From NCBI GenBank assembly GCA_951640165.1, contig OX621246.1, forward strand, positions 3,125,001 to 3,189,000: a stretch of 64,000 nt of DNA, written 5' to 3'. This DNA is from Pseudoips prasinana (Eukaryota > Arthropoda > Insecta > Lepidoptera > Nolidae). The position numbers and the translations under genes were made by a program. The notes below the pieces were generated by a model. It was not told the origin of the DNA. It searched no databases and saw nothing but the letters and a program-made list of their open reading frames with translations. Of the stretch, positions 54,265 through 64,000 are shown in pieces (positions within the stretch are counted from its first letter, which is position 1; every line of letters begins with the position of its first letter).

Positions 54265-55194
54265 TTCAGGCTGTACTTAACTTGGGATAAGATGGCAGTG
54301 TGTTAGTTCTCTCAGGATATTTTAATTTAAGTATGTATATTAACGCTCCTACAGTCTCAATCCACGCTTAAGCTTAACTTCTCAACGGATTATCATTAAA
54401 TGAAAAGTACTTATCTTGCAAAAAATACTATTCCTGTAGTATAAGCGAAACCGTGGGCGGAAAACACAAATTAACGCAAAAACACACAAATAAATTATAA
54501 CGGCTATATTTTGATAATTCACGAGGGGATTGACGCTGGTATCCGAAAAAAGGCTTTGCCTAGTTTGGCTAGAAATGTTTAATTTAGTACTATTGACAGT
54601 GTCACATAATTTTGTAGTTCAAATTTAAATACTGCTAACATACAGAACCACGTAAAATTTTGCATATACTCGTAAATCACCCGTAACAACTGACATATGG
54701 CACTTATTAAACACCAAATTAAGGCACAAAATTAATACAATTTACAATATACAACATTTGCATCAAATTTATTAGACATTTAAACCTGATACATATTCTC
54801 TAATTACGTATTAACATTCTAATGAGAGTAATCTCTATGCTAAACGTCTTCTAAAACTAGAATTCGGTCATAATTATCTGTAATGGGTCATAAGTTGTAT
54901 ATTTCGAGTGGTGACATTTATTAAGGGTCATGAGCACATTAAATGTTCTAAATAGTGCAGTTTAGATAAAGTCTGCATTAGTTGGCTGTACTATGGACGC
55001 CCACGTTGCTTTGGTCCCACTTGAAGCGACAATTAATTTAAATATGTTGTTGGTACTGTACAAACTGAAGCAGATTTTATAACTTCAAATAATTAAATAG
55101 GTAATAATGAACTTCTTCGGGTAAGCAACTGCTATTCTTTCTTCTAATTTTTTAAAAGTCTACGTGAATAAAACCTTTTTTGTTTATTTTTTAT
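54265..55194. other. Non-coding stretch
   Basis: No gene or family was recognised. Confidence 0.3.
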
Positions 55195-55195
55195 T

Positions 55196-55410
55196 TTATT
55201 TTACTGCCATATGATCCTAGGCAGAGACTATGGCAACCAGACAACTGATAAACATACTTATATATTTTAAATACATACATATTATAGAAGAAATTACACA
55301 CAGATCGAGAGCAAATTTTAATAATCGTGCTCATCATACAAACATTTGTCCTGGGTGTGCATCGAACCCACGACCTCTTGCTTAGCAGTCAGGGTAGTAA
55401 TAATAATAAT
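55196..55410 (-). repeat. SINE family D copy
   Basis: On the minus strand: 'ctaccctgactgctaagcaa', B-box-like gggttcgatgcac, 'aggacaaatgtttgtatgat'. An (AAT)n tract at about 55396-55413 abuts the head side. Confidence 0.7.
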
Positions 55411-55509
55411 AATAAATACTTTATTGACAGAAAATAATTACAATTAATATGATTATCTGCGGTCTCCGCACTACGCACTGATGGCAAAGATCGGGTGAGT
55501 GTAGTCATA

Positions 55510-55640
55510 AAATGTATTATCGATCATTATGTCAGCTGGATGACGAACACAACCGAATGAATGGGAGGATATGCTATAACCGCCACGCTTGGCAGGAGGA
55601 TTGGATCCCAGTATAATGGTCTTGAAGTCAGGGTCACGAA
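55510..55640 (-). repeat. Interspersed repeat, family R, decayed
   Basis: 'tatgtcagctggatgacgaa' and 'ataaccgccacgcttggcag' match the family. Partial. Confidence 0.45.
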
Positions 55641-55699
55641 CCACTAGACTGACAGACAAGTCAACTCCATGTTTAGGTTATTTCTTTAACTACGAATTT

Positions 55700-56810
55700 A
55701 ATTTATACATTTCTGACGTTGTGAGTTTTGTTTCAGAGTTTTTAAAGGTGTTATATGACATGCCTTAATGACTTTTGCATGAACAATAAATAGTCTTTCT
55801 TTCCCCAGGGTTAGAGAACCCTGCGTATTAACTTAAGTCTCTATTTTATTTTAAATATTTTTTTTTTAAATTTTGTTTATGATGTACATAACTATTTTAA
55901 CATGGGATCTATTACATTAAATATGCAGAATTCATATCAATTTCATTAAAATATTTATCCTAAAAACGAATTATGTCTATGAAAACTAAATATAAAATAA
56001 AAATTTAATATATATCTATTGTGATTAAAATATCAAATGTACAACATTATGATCTTACATGGATTGAAATAAATGATGTTCAAACTAAGGGGAGCGGAGT
56101 ACTTCTTCAGGTAAACTGTTCAGAAAGTCTGAAATCATTATTTATAGTTTTAAAGTGCAGGATATCTAATTTGACCCGTAAACCTAAAGCAATTTTTTTT
56201 TATAAATTCCCCTTTACGGCTCTGGTATCTTTGGCCTTATGAGCCTTCAGTAAATATATTTTTATATCATTTATTCCCGTCATTGTCAAGTAAAGTCCGT
56301 CACAGTCAAGTCATACATAGTCCTTGTCCAACCCCAGTAAAGCAGTGGAGACTTTACTAGAGGCTTTTATGGAGTTTTCGTTACAACACGGAAAATCACA
56401 ATTCACGGCAATATCGCACTTTTCTCCACTTGTGTACGTTGTCGAAGATGCTATGTCTAAAAATCCACCATATTTACACATAAAAACTCGAATTTACACC
56501 AGTTTTTGAAAATAAAACATAGCCTCGATGCGTCTTTTTCCGCGTTGGCGCCAAAACTCCAACCTAAAGCAATCGCTACAGATGTGACCACACCTCAATT
56601 GTAATAAATAGCCACAGAAAAGCAGTCTTACTAAATGTATCGTATAAACTGTCTCAAAACTATGAAACTCCATTTACTGTGCAACTTGAATGTTTATCAA
56701 TGAAATAGACATGAATGGGCATAATTTAACGGCTTATACTATAAAATAGTAGTCCGTTGAAGTTGAAGTGAAAAACTTCAGGCTATCTTAATGTTTTTAA
56801 ACTTTCGCGA
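55700..56810. other. Non-coding stretch
   Basis: No supported gene. Frames between 56020 and 56510 have no family resemblance. Confidence 0.3.
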
Positions 56811-56834
56811 TTTTTACACAGCTTTATTTACTGT

Positions 56835-57015
56835 GGACACGGGTCTCAAATCATTACTTTGGTTACCCGACACAAGCCACAGGTCCTCTCCACCGATCGT
56901 CACTATTACTCCAGAGTAGTACGTGAAGCGGTTGAAATAAAGAAACATATATGTCAACCAGGAAGACGGATACCACCTCTCACCATCTTGGAATCCTGTG
57001 ATAACGAAGTGACAT
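56835..57015 (+). pseudogene. Penelope-like ORF C-terminal relic
   Basis: One frame reads KPQVLSTDRHYYSRVVREAV then EIKKHIC. A neighbouring frame continues EDGYHLSPSWNPVITK and stops. Together these fit the post-endonuclease tail seen in Penelope-like proteins ('..RxVREAxEIxxH..NREDGYxLSxxW'). A single-base shift near 56960 separates them. It is unrelated in detail to the element at 13 kb. Confidence 0.6.
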
Positions 57016-57346
57016 CGTCGCGTCACCAACGTAGTGCGCCCGGGCGCTGATGTCATTACCGACGTATGTACCGACAGTTTCGTAAAAGAAAAATATCAAG
57101 ACTATGCGACGGTAGATACCGAAACCCGAGCTTCACGGAGACGACGCTGCCGAGCCACACCAGTCGACCCGTGAACACGACTGGTGCAATCCATGCCAAA
57201 ACGTTGGGTAACTAAGTTAATGATTTGCCTATATCTTCAGGCTATCTGTAAACTTTAACATGTTGAAGAAATCTATTTAAGTTTTTCTTTGATGGTTTCA
57301 GCAAATCTTCTCCCTGACACGATATCCCAAAAAAATTACACCTTTA

Positions 57347-57537
57347 TCTATACATATAACAAAATCGTAGGAAAGTCAAAACTGTACATTGAATATTTTT
57401 TTAAAAGGATACTTGGGGCGTGATCTACAATCGATATGGAAGCCAAAAATATAGTTTTCAGAATTTTGGTCTGTTTGTCTGTATGTATGTCCAGGCTAAA
57501 CTCAAAAAGTACTAAATACTTAATTTTAGAAGTTACA
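57347..57537 (+). mobile_element. Helitron-like H2, 5' part only
   Basis: It starts 'tctatacatataacaaaatc' and follows the 30788 copy to 'ctaaactcaaaaagtact'. It then ends in unrelated sequence before a run of G. Confidence 0.75.
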
Positions 57538-57558
57538 GGGGGGGGGGGGGGGGGGGGG
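57538..57558 (+). repeat. Homopolymer of 21 G
   Basis: An uninterrupted G run lies between the H2 fragment and a SINE. It could form a G-quadruplex, or the length may be a sequencing/assembly artefact. Confidence 0.8.
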
Positions 57559-57572
57559 CAAGTGTCAATAAG

Positions 57573-57775
57573 ACTCCACGTGTGGCGTAGTGGTTAAGAT
57601 AGTCGCCTCGCCACTTCGTGTCCCGGGTTCGATTCCCGCGCAGGACAGCTATTTGAGTGACCCATAAATAGTTGTTCTGAGTCTGGATGTACTTTAAGTC
57701 CGTTAATTATATATTTGTAAAGTACCCACGACACGGGGATTAAGTTCCATGGTGCGGGCGGTGTCTTTAAAAAGA
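57573..57775 (+). repeat. SINE family B, full copy
   Basis: A-box-like gtggcgtagtggttaag, B box gggttcgattcccg, 'gcaggacagctatttgagtg', 'gttgttctgagtctggatgt' and 'gtgcgggcggtgtctttaaa'. Confidence 0.85.
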
Positions 57776-58147
57776 AAAGTGGTAGCCTGAGTGTTCTAAG
57801 TGTCCATAAACTACGGCCGTATGCTTATTATTATAAACTATACATATAATAAAATCGTAGGAAAGTCAAAACTGTACATTGAATATTTTTTTTAAAGTAT
57901 ACTTGGGGCGTGATCTACAATCGTTATCGAAGCCAAAAATATAGTTTTTAAAATTTTTGTCTGTTTATCTGTTTGTCTGTATGTATGTCCGGGCTAAACT
58001 CAAAAAGTACTGCATGGATTTACTTCAAATTTTGCATGAATGTTACTAAGACGTCGGGTCAACATATCTTATCTTATCTTGTTTTGGGGTGTACCTATGT
58101 ACAGCACTTCGACCCTTCAGGATTTTTTGTACTATCCCCCACTGGTT

Positions 58148-58516
58148 TTATTCTATCCCTAGAGCCCTGAATGAGGTATGCACATAATCCAGTACGCTTC
58201 TTAGAGGTAGATCCTTGTAGTCACCTGGTTCTGGATATGCCAGCCCCAGGATTGCCATTCTGTGTCTCGCCAGTGCATCGCATTTGCATATAATATGCAG
58301 CATTGTTTCATTTTCTTCCCCACAGGTTCTGCAGATCGGGCTGTTCGACAGTCCCAGTTTGTGTAGGTGGTAGTTGGTGCTGTAGTGGCCCGTGTATACT
58401 GCTACTATTAGTCGTAGCTGGTTTCTGCTGTATTTCCAAAGCTTTTTGGACCAGCTCTTATCTACTCCTTTCATGAGTTGTTTGGAGTGTTTTAGTTCTT
58501 TGACTTTGGTCCACAT
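58148..58516 (-). pseudogene. LINE ORF2, part 4: C-terminal zinc knuckle
   Basis: In the same frame as part 3, directly after its stop. It contains CRTCGEENETMLHIICKC, a Cys/His cluster typical of the ORF2 C-terminus, and ends SFRALGIE. The 3' UTR then runs about 80 bp to the (AAGAT)n tail. Confidence 0.85.
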
Positions 58517-60856
58517 TTAATTGTGTTTAATTGTGGATTCGTTTTTAAGGAATGCTCCTATTACATTTGGAGGAATCCCTACACACGGTTCTGGTCCACA
58601 GAACTGACTTTCAGATCCCTTTCTAGCCAGTGCATCTGCTTTTTCGTTGCCTTCTATTCCCGTATGACCTGGTACCCATACGAGTTTGACTTTATTTTTA
58701 GTGGCAAGTTTGTTCAGAGCCGTGATACAGTTCTGGATTAGTTTCGATTCGATTTTGTGTGACATCAGGGCTTTTAATGTAGCCTGGCTGTCACTGAGTA
58801 TGTAGATGGTCTTACCTTTCGTCTCCCTATCTATGATTGTCTGGGCGCATGTTATGATCGCATATGTCTCAGCCTGAAACACTGTCGCGAAGTTTCCCAT
58901 GCTTTCGCTAATACTGCAGGTTTCATTATAAACACCCGCACCTGTGCCGGATTTCATTTTTGACCCGTCTGTATACCAAATTTGACTTTGTTCGTTTTGT
59001 TTGCAAAGTCCCAATTTCCATTCCTCTCTACTGGGAATGTATAGTTTGTATTGTTGGTCAAATGTATAGGTTGGTTGCATTTTATCGCTGCCCATCCCTA
59101 TTACATTGTTAAGATCTTTCCAGTCTTCTATCTGCGTGTGCTTGGTGGGCATACGATCGTAAGAAAAGTGGCCCAATGCAGCAAGTCTTTGGAGTGTTTT
59201 TCTTGCCTCTTCTTGTACCTCAATGTGTAGAGGCACTAGGTCTAGGATTACTTCCAAGGCTGCTGTTGGTGTAGTGCTAAATGCTCCTGTCATTGCTAAG
59301 CAGGCAGTGCGTTGTATTTTGTCTAGCACTTGTTTACAGGTTTCTAGTTTTGTTCTTGGCCACCAGACGATACTACCGTACATCAGTATCGGTTTTATTA
59401 TCATTCTGTATATCCAGTGAACAATTTTGGGTTTCAGTCCCCATGTTTTGCCATAAGCTGCTCGGCACATGCCGAATATTCTCAAGGCCTTGTTTTTAAT
59501 ATTTTCTACATGTTCTTTCCATGTGAGCGCTTTGTCGAGTGTTATACCTAGGTATTTCACTTCTTTTGACAATTCAATTTTTGTGTTGTATAGTTTCAAA
59601 GTTCCTATTCCCGATAGGTCCTTCTTCTTTGTGAATGGTACTATAACTGCTTTATGTGGGTTTATCGAAAGGTTATTTGATTTGCACCAATCCTCTGTCT
59701 CTTTTAAGGCTTGTTTCATAATGTCCGATACTGTGTGAGGGAATTTCCCACTTATAAGTATCACAATATCGTCTGCATAGCCGACGGTATAGCGTGGCCC
59801 TGTGTTTAGGTCTATCAGGAGTTTGTCCACAACCAGGCACCACAGTAGCGGTGAGATGACTCCGCCTTGTGGGCACCCTCTGGTTGTCGTTGCATATCTG
59901 ATGTCCCCGAGCAGTGTTGACTGCAGTTGCCGTCCTTTCAGCATTTTGTCTATCCATCTGCATAGAGTGGGTTCTATGCTATGGTTAGTGGCGGCATTTT
60001 GTATAGTGTTGAATGCCGTGTTGTCAAAAGCACCTTCAATGTCTAGAAATGCCGCAAGGCATATTTCTTTGTTTTCTAAGGCTGCTTCCGCCTTTTTGAC
60101 TACATGGTGTAGGGCTGTCTCTGTAGATTTCCCTGCCTGATACGCATTTTGTTGCCAGTGTAGAGGAAATCTTTTTAGTGGCCCTTGCCTAATGTGTGTG
60201 TCTACCATTTTTTCTAGCGATTTGAGAAAGAATGATGTAAGGCTTATCGGTCTGTACGATTTTGGTGATTCGTAGTCCGACTTTCCCGGTTTCGGGATGT
60301 ATACTACTTTAACTTGTCTCCATGTTTGGGGAGTGTATCCAAAGGCTATGCAGGCTCTGTACAGCCTGCATAGGTGTGGGTTTAGTACGTTATTCGCTTT
60401 TTGTAATAGGATGGGAAATATTCCATCCGGGCCAGGCGATTTGAATGGTTCAAAGCTGCTTATGGCCCACTTTACCTTGGTCTCGTTTATGATCTTCTTG
60501 GCGGTATCCCAATCTGCCTTGGTTGTGCGCCTTTTCGCATCCTCATGGCTGATTGGGATTTCTCGCTCCATGGTTTTCTTTGTCACAGAGCCTGGGAAGT
60601 GGATTTTAAACATGACGTCTAGTGTCTCTTCTCCAGAGTCTGTTAGTGTCCCGTCAGCTTTCCTGATAACGGATAGTGGGTTCACTCTGGCAGTGGCCAG
60701 GGCTTTCGTAAGTCTCATACATTGTGGAATGCTGCCTATTTCCTGGCAGTGATTCCTCCATGCACGCCTTTTTGCCTTTCTGACGGCTTTGTTATATTCT
60801 GTAAGCTTTCTAGCATACAGTTCAAAGTTTTTTGTGGCTTTGGCTAGATTGAATAT
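58517..60856 (-). pseudogene. LINE ORF2, part 3: reverse transcriptase and RNase H
   Basis: Open from about 60856 (first ATG 60718; residues below count from it) to TAA at 58519-58517. RT motifs: SPGPDGIFP (94-102), YRPISLTSF, FLDIEGAFDN (catalytic Asp226), GCPQGGVISPLLW (281-293), YADD (314-317). RNase H: YTDGSK (Asp584), AETYA (Glu617), SDSQA (Asp643), PGHTGIEGNEKAD (Asp694). All catalytic residues are present. The TAA falls in frame before the last 122 residues, so it is a premature stop. Confidence 0.9.
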
Positions 60857-61130
60857 TACTTCTTGAGCCTAATTAGCTCAGGTGTCCACCAGGGTATTCT
60901 TTTAGCCTTGGCCGTTTTCTCAGGACAGTTGTCTCTCCATGCTTTCGAAATTGTTTGAACAATTCGTTCTGCCTCAAATTCTATATCTATGACTGAATTG
61001 AGCTTACCTTTCGGATCACCTAGTTCTACCTTCAGGTCCCTTAAGTACATGGGCCAGTTAGTGTGTCTAGGGTTGCGTCGTTGTACAGACTCTCTTTTCA
61101 TTTGTGTTCTGTACTTGAAGCAAATGTAGT
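60857..61130 (-). pseudogene. LINE ORF2, part 2: linker between endonuclease and RT
   Basis: It continues ORF2 in the shifted frame from RYYICFKYRTQMKRES to IPWWTPELIRLKK. A stop follows at about 60856-60858, where a second frameshift moves ORF2 back into the frame reading VIFNLAKATKNFELYARK. Typical R1/LOA linker wording (WWTPEL). Confidence 0.75.
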
Positions 61131-61777
61131 AACGATAGGGATATCTCATTAGGTACATTCCATTCTTCTATTAGGTTGCTGGCTCTAGTCGTTGCTAGGG
61201 TTATGTCGATAACTTCAGCTCTCTTTGCGTTAACAAATGTTGGCCTGTTACCAGAATTAATTAATTGGAGCGGAGAACTTACCAGATAGTCCAGTAGTTT
61301 CTCTCCCCTCTTGTTTATGTTTGTGCTGCCCCAAATGATGTGGTGTGCATTCGCGTCGCAGCCGATTATGAGATCTACATCATTTGCATTGCAGTTGTTC
61401 ACGAGTTCCCTTAACTTCGGAGAAGTTGGTTCTTCTGCTTCATAGGGTAGGTAGGCAGAGGCTATACAAATAGTCCTCCGACCTACCCCCTCTTTTAGTA
61501 TGATTTTGACAGCTGTCAGGTCTCTGTAACAGAAATTGTGTAAGGGTATTGTATCTAAGTCATTTTTGACGTAGATGCATGCCCTCACATTATTATCAGA
61601 ACGGTGTTGATATATAATACCTCCCGTCCCGCTTAGTCCTTTGATTTGGCCCTTGTATGAGTAGGGTTCCTGTATTATTGCTACATCATATTTGTCCATT
61701 ATAAGTTCGCGTGCCAGAAGGGCAGTCGCAGCCTTATTATGCTGTAGATTGATCTGTACAAACCTTAAGCTAGCCAT
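61067..61777 (-). pseudogene. LINE ORF2, part 1: APE-type endonuclease
   Basis: The likely start is MASLRFVQINLQHNKAA at 61777. Visible APE residues are Asn in QINLQH, Glu in IIQEPYS, Asp/Asn in IIGCDANAHHIIWG. The protein would nick target DNA to prime reverse transcription. After NEISLS the frame changes (near 61128). The SDH catalytic motif expected there is not readable, and this frame ends at 61067. Confidence 0.85.
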
Positions 61778-61793
61778 TTGAGTTGGTCTAGTC

Positions 61794-62885
61794 TTAGTGG
61801 TCCTCTTCAGACCCTTCCATTTCCTCGCAGGTGAGGGTGTCCCCGTCCAGTCGGAGCCCGTCCAGATCACTGAGGCCTCCCATTGAGGTAGCTGGTGATA
61901 GGGTGCCCTCGGTCTCGCGGTATGCCTCAGTGTTGGCTGACTCCTTCCGGTCGGAGCCACCCGGTTCACCTACGATGGGATCTTTTTGAGACGACGTCGT
62001 CGCATCTCCTGAGGTCGCATTGTTGTCGGCTCTCGTCTCATTTTCCTTTTTCTCCTCGTCGTCTAGGAGTTTGAAGTGGCTGTCACCCAGCCCTGTGTGC
62101 AGCTTATATCCCGCTGCCTTTATAAGTTCTGCCGAGGCTTTGTCCATCAGGACAATGCGCCGAGTGTACATTGCCTCGACAGTCGCATGTACCACTTTCC
62201 ATTCGTCAGTACGAAGGGATGGGTTCATTCTCTGTGTCATCTTGAGCAGCCGCTCTGAGGTGACACTGCTTATGGTTTTGGACCTCCATGCCATCCTGAT
62301 TGGCTTAGGGAGATCCTTGGCGTCAATCACTTTAAGTGGAGTGCCATCAACGGTTTTTCCGTTGACGCACTTAAGCCACTGCACTGCCTCAGGTCCATCA
62401 CATATAATGTGAACGGCCCCAGCAATCATGTTGCCCACGGAGAATCTCGGCGCGGGGTCAGGTGTCTCCTCTAAAAGGTCCCACAATAGGACTTTTAGAG
62501 GATCTAGAGATTTGGGATCCAGCTTCTCCTCCGGGTAGTTCGCATTAACGATGACCATCCGGGTCCCAGTTAGGGCGTCTTTATAAGACCCCTGGGTTTT
62601 TGCCCTCTTTGGTAAATTATGCGTGCCCGGGCTCTCGTTACTTATTTCTCTCTCTCTCTTTTGAGGTCCTCCTGGTGGAGTTCCTCCTTGAGCCGCGTCT
62701 TGCCTCTCTATAGCTTTGCGGCGTTTTTGAGCGCCGCTAAGCTTCCTTTTTCCCCTAAGCTCGCCCCCTGGTGCCGGTCGCTCGGAAGCTATCCCGCCGT
62801 CAGAGCCGCCCGCCGATGTGCCCGGTGTGGGTGTCATTCGGGGTGGTACGCTCTGCCTGCTGGAGCTGCCTTCGCCCAACAACAT
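61794..62885 (-). CDS. LINE ORF1 (gag-like RNA-binding protein)
   Basis: 363 codons, uninterrupted. The N-terminus is Ser/Pro/Gly-rich and basic (GKRKLSGAQKRRK). A folded middle (about residues 100-285) runs from YKDALTGTRMVIVNANYP to LHTGLGDSHFKLLDDEE and resembles the DUF4780-type domain of LOA-like ORF1 proteins. The C-terminus is acidic (EEMEGSEEDH). No CCHC knuckle is seen. It would bind the element RNA. The ATG at 62885-62883 lies in the target duplication, so the native start is probably lost and this copy is slightly 5' truncated. Stop at 61794-61796; ORF2 begins 16 nt downstream. Confidence 0.75.
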   Translation of the reverse strand: MLLGEGSSSRQSVPPRMTPTPGTSAGGSDGGIASERPAPGGELRGKRKLSGAQKRRKAIERQDAAQGGTPPGGPQKREREISNESPGTHNLPKRAKTQGSYKDALTGTRMVIVNANYPEEKLDPKSLDPLKVLLWDLLEETPDPAPRFSVGNMIAGAVHIICDGPEAVQWLKCVNGKTVDGTPLKVIDAKDLPKPIRMAWRSKTISSVTSERLLKMTQRMNPSLRTDEWKVVHATVEAMYTRRIVLMDKASAELIKAAGYKLHTGLGDSHFKLLDDEEKKENETRADNNATSGDATTSSQKDPIVGEPGGSDRKESANTEAYRETEGTLSPATSMGGLSDLDGLRLDGDTLTCEEMEGSEEDH

Positions 62886-63149
62886 ATAGGCTACATATTA
62901 TCACGCTATCACCTTCAGGGGAGGAGCTGTGATAATTTATAACATTTAACGCGGGTAAAACCGCGGGGCACAGCTACTTAAAAAAAACACTGTTACAGAT
63001 TGTGATCTGACCTTAATTATTGAAGAAATGATTACTAACAAATTATAATTGTAGAGCTTAATAGTAAAGACTATCATAACATCAAAATCTTAAGCTGGTA
63101 TTTCATAAAGAAGAAGTTTTTTTTTGCATCTGTCACATTCTACGAGTGA

Positions 63150-63345
63150 CTTATTTTTGTGCAAAGCTTGCACTATGGAAACTACATAACTTATATACTA
63201 CATATACTACTTTTTTTTGTAAATAAATAATTATATAGATTAATTACACCCAGAAACAGGACAAACAGACATGTTCATGCACAAAAATATTTGTCCTGGG
63301 TGGGAATCGAACCCACGACCTCAAGCGTGAAAAAGAAGCATTATA
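63150..63345 (-). repeat. SINE family C copy
   Basis: On the minus strand: B box gggttcgattccca, 'ggacaaatatttttgtgcat', 'gaacatgtctgtttgtcctg'. A 'ggataccagat'-type SINE tail piece also lies at 63490-63565. Confidence 0.75.
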
Positions 63346-64000
63346 TTTATATAATGTTCGCGTTTGGCACTCGCCAACATTATTAATATAAACTTAATAA
63401 TTCTAAACAAGAAGAATATCAGCATTTCTTGATGTTTTTGATAGTGAAGTGCGCTAGATGAAGATAATAAAATAAATATAAATAATTAGGACATAATAAT
63501 ATGGCCCAATGCTATCTAGCTCAAATAAAGCAAAACTTGTACTATGGATACTAGATGACGGGTAGAACTACTTATTTACTTTTTGAAGTTATACTTCTTT
63601 TGGCGCGATGGAGAAAAATGATGAGAGTGAATTTTTACGATGCGCGCGCACACCGACACCAAAAAATTTAACAGCATGACGTTAGTTCTAGGTGGTATGA
63701 AAATTGATAACTATGTTCAAGTTGTATATTAAGAAGAATAACTTCTAACGCGTGTACATAAGTACACACAAGTTTTTTTTTTGTATACTTCATAATCTTA
63801 ACATACACAGAAAACATTCAGACCACGACAGTGTAACGCAAATAAATATTTGTTTTGTTCCAGGATTGAACCGGCGACAGGATTGGATCGAAAGGCAGTT
63901 TCACAATCAACATAGTCATAGACATATTAATTCCTCATTACCCTTTTAACTTGCACTGATATAACTTATTTTAAGTTTTATTTCGTTTAATGTTGGTTAT
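63346..64000. other. Repeat fragments, no gene
   Basis: 63490-63565 is a SINE tail fragment. 63600-63740 ('ttttggcgcgatggagaaaa', 'ttttacgatgcgcgcgcaca') looks like a repeat, but I have no second copy in the window. 63790-63890 has a tRNA-like 'ccaggattgaaccggcgac'. Confidence 0.4.

Larger units (their letters stand above)
58068..62880 (-). mobile_element. LINE (I-group, LOA/R1-like) insertion
   Basis: A non-LTR retrotransposon on the minus strand of about 4.8 kb. It is flanked by aacatat at 58061-58067 and 62881-62887 (8 bp if the preceding C is counted). The 3' end carries an (AAGAT)n tail. The order is ORF1, APE-type endonuclease, reverse transcriptase, RNase H, zinc knuckle. Presence of RNase H places it in the I/LOA/R1 part of the LINE tree. 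Two frameshifts and one stop in ORF2 make it inactive. Confidence 0.9.
57838..62976 (+). mobile_element. Helitron-like H2 copy split by a LINE
   Basis: The H2 halves are 57838-58067 and 62888-62976 (319 bp joined, against 314 bp in the intact copy at 30788). The break falls inside 'gggtcaacatat', which is continuous in the intact copy. The 3' terminal CTAG is mutated to CTAC here. Confidence 0.85.

Noticed and set aside
60297..60752. 151-codon plus-strand frame
   Set aside because: It is antisense to the reverse transcriptase N-terminus.
62020..62942. Plus-strand frames of 107-130 codons opposite LINE ORF1
   Set aside because: They are antisense to a recognised ORF1, with low-complexity Ser/Leu-rich translations.

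Overview
This window looks like gene-poor, repeat-dense DNA from a moth or butterfly nuclear genome. The base composition is AT-rich. Several tRNA-derived SINE families and one 5S-rRNA-like SINE occur in many copies. Helitron-like repeats end in a CGCGG..CCGCG hairpin followed by CTAG, and a repeat with ATC/ATG-rich ends carries the 'gtccactgctggacaaaggcctcc' type of text (in pieces) that is familiar from Lepidoptera. No complete host gene was recognised. All long open frames belong to transposons. The species cannot be named from this sequence.

The best-preserved element is a complete Transib DNA transposon at 40239-43087. Transib is the superfamily related to the RAG1 recombinase. The element has a perfect 5-bp target duplication (aaacg), 35-bp inverted ends matching at 30 of 35 positions, and an uninterrupted transposase with the D-D-E residues and a CxxC/HxxxxH zinc site. 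It also has a small first exon with a 256-bp intron, and a TATA/Inr pair. One end starts with the exact V(D)J heptamer CACAGTG. It sits inside an older Helitron-like repeat.

Layout: 1-13 kb holds SINEs, Helitron-like repeats, LINE 3' fragments and a nested Penelope-derived foldback (6568-6964). At 13.0-14.2 kb is a 5'-truncated Penelope-like element with a GIY-YIG endonuclease, a perfect 57-bp inverted repeat and a 12-bp target duplication. From 14.3 to 40 kb lie LINE tails, composite Helitron-like elements, MITEs, a 5S-like SINE and many tRNA SINEs. The Transib lies at 40.2-43.1 kb. At 43.4-44.6 kb is a foldback/tandem-repeat complex that brackets a decayed WD40 exon resembling CFAP52 (WDR16), itself split by a SINE. 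A dead mariner lies at 51.4-52.8 kb. A long non-LTR retrotransposon (58068-62880, minus strand; ORF1, endonuclease, reverse transcriptase, RNase H and C-terminal zinc knuckle) is inserted in a second Helitron-like copy. It carries two frameshifts and one stop.

The genes here do not form a pathway. The window reads as a layered record of insertions, and at least seven nested insertions can be ordered in time.
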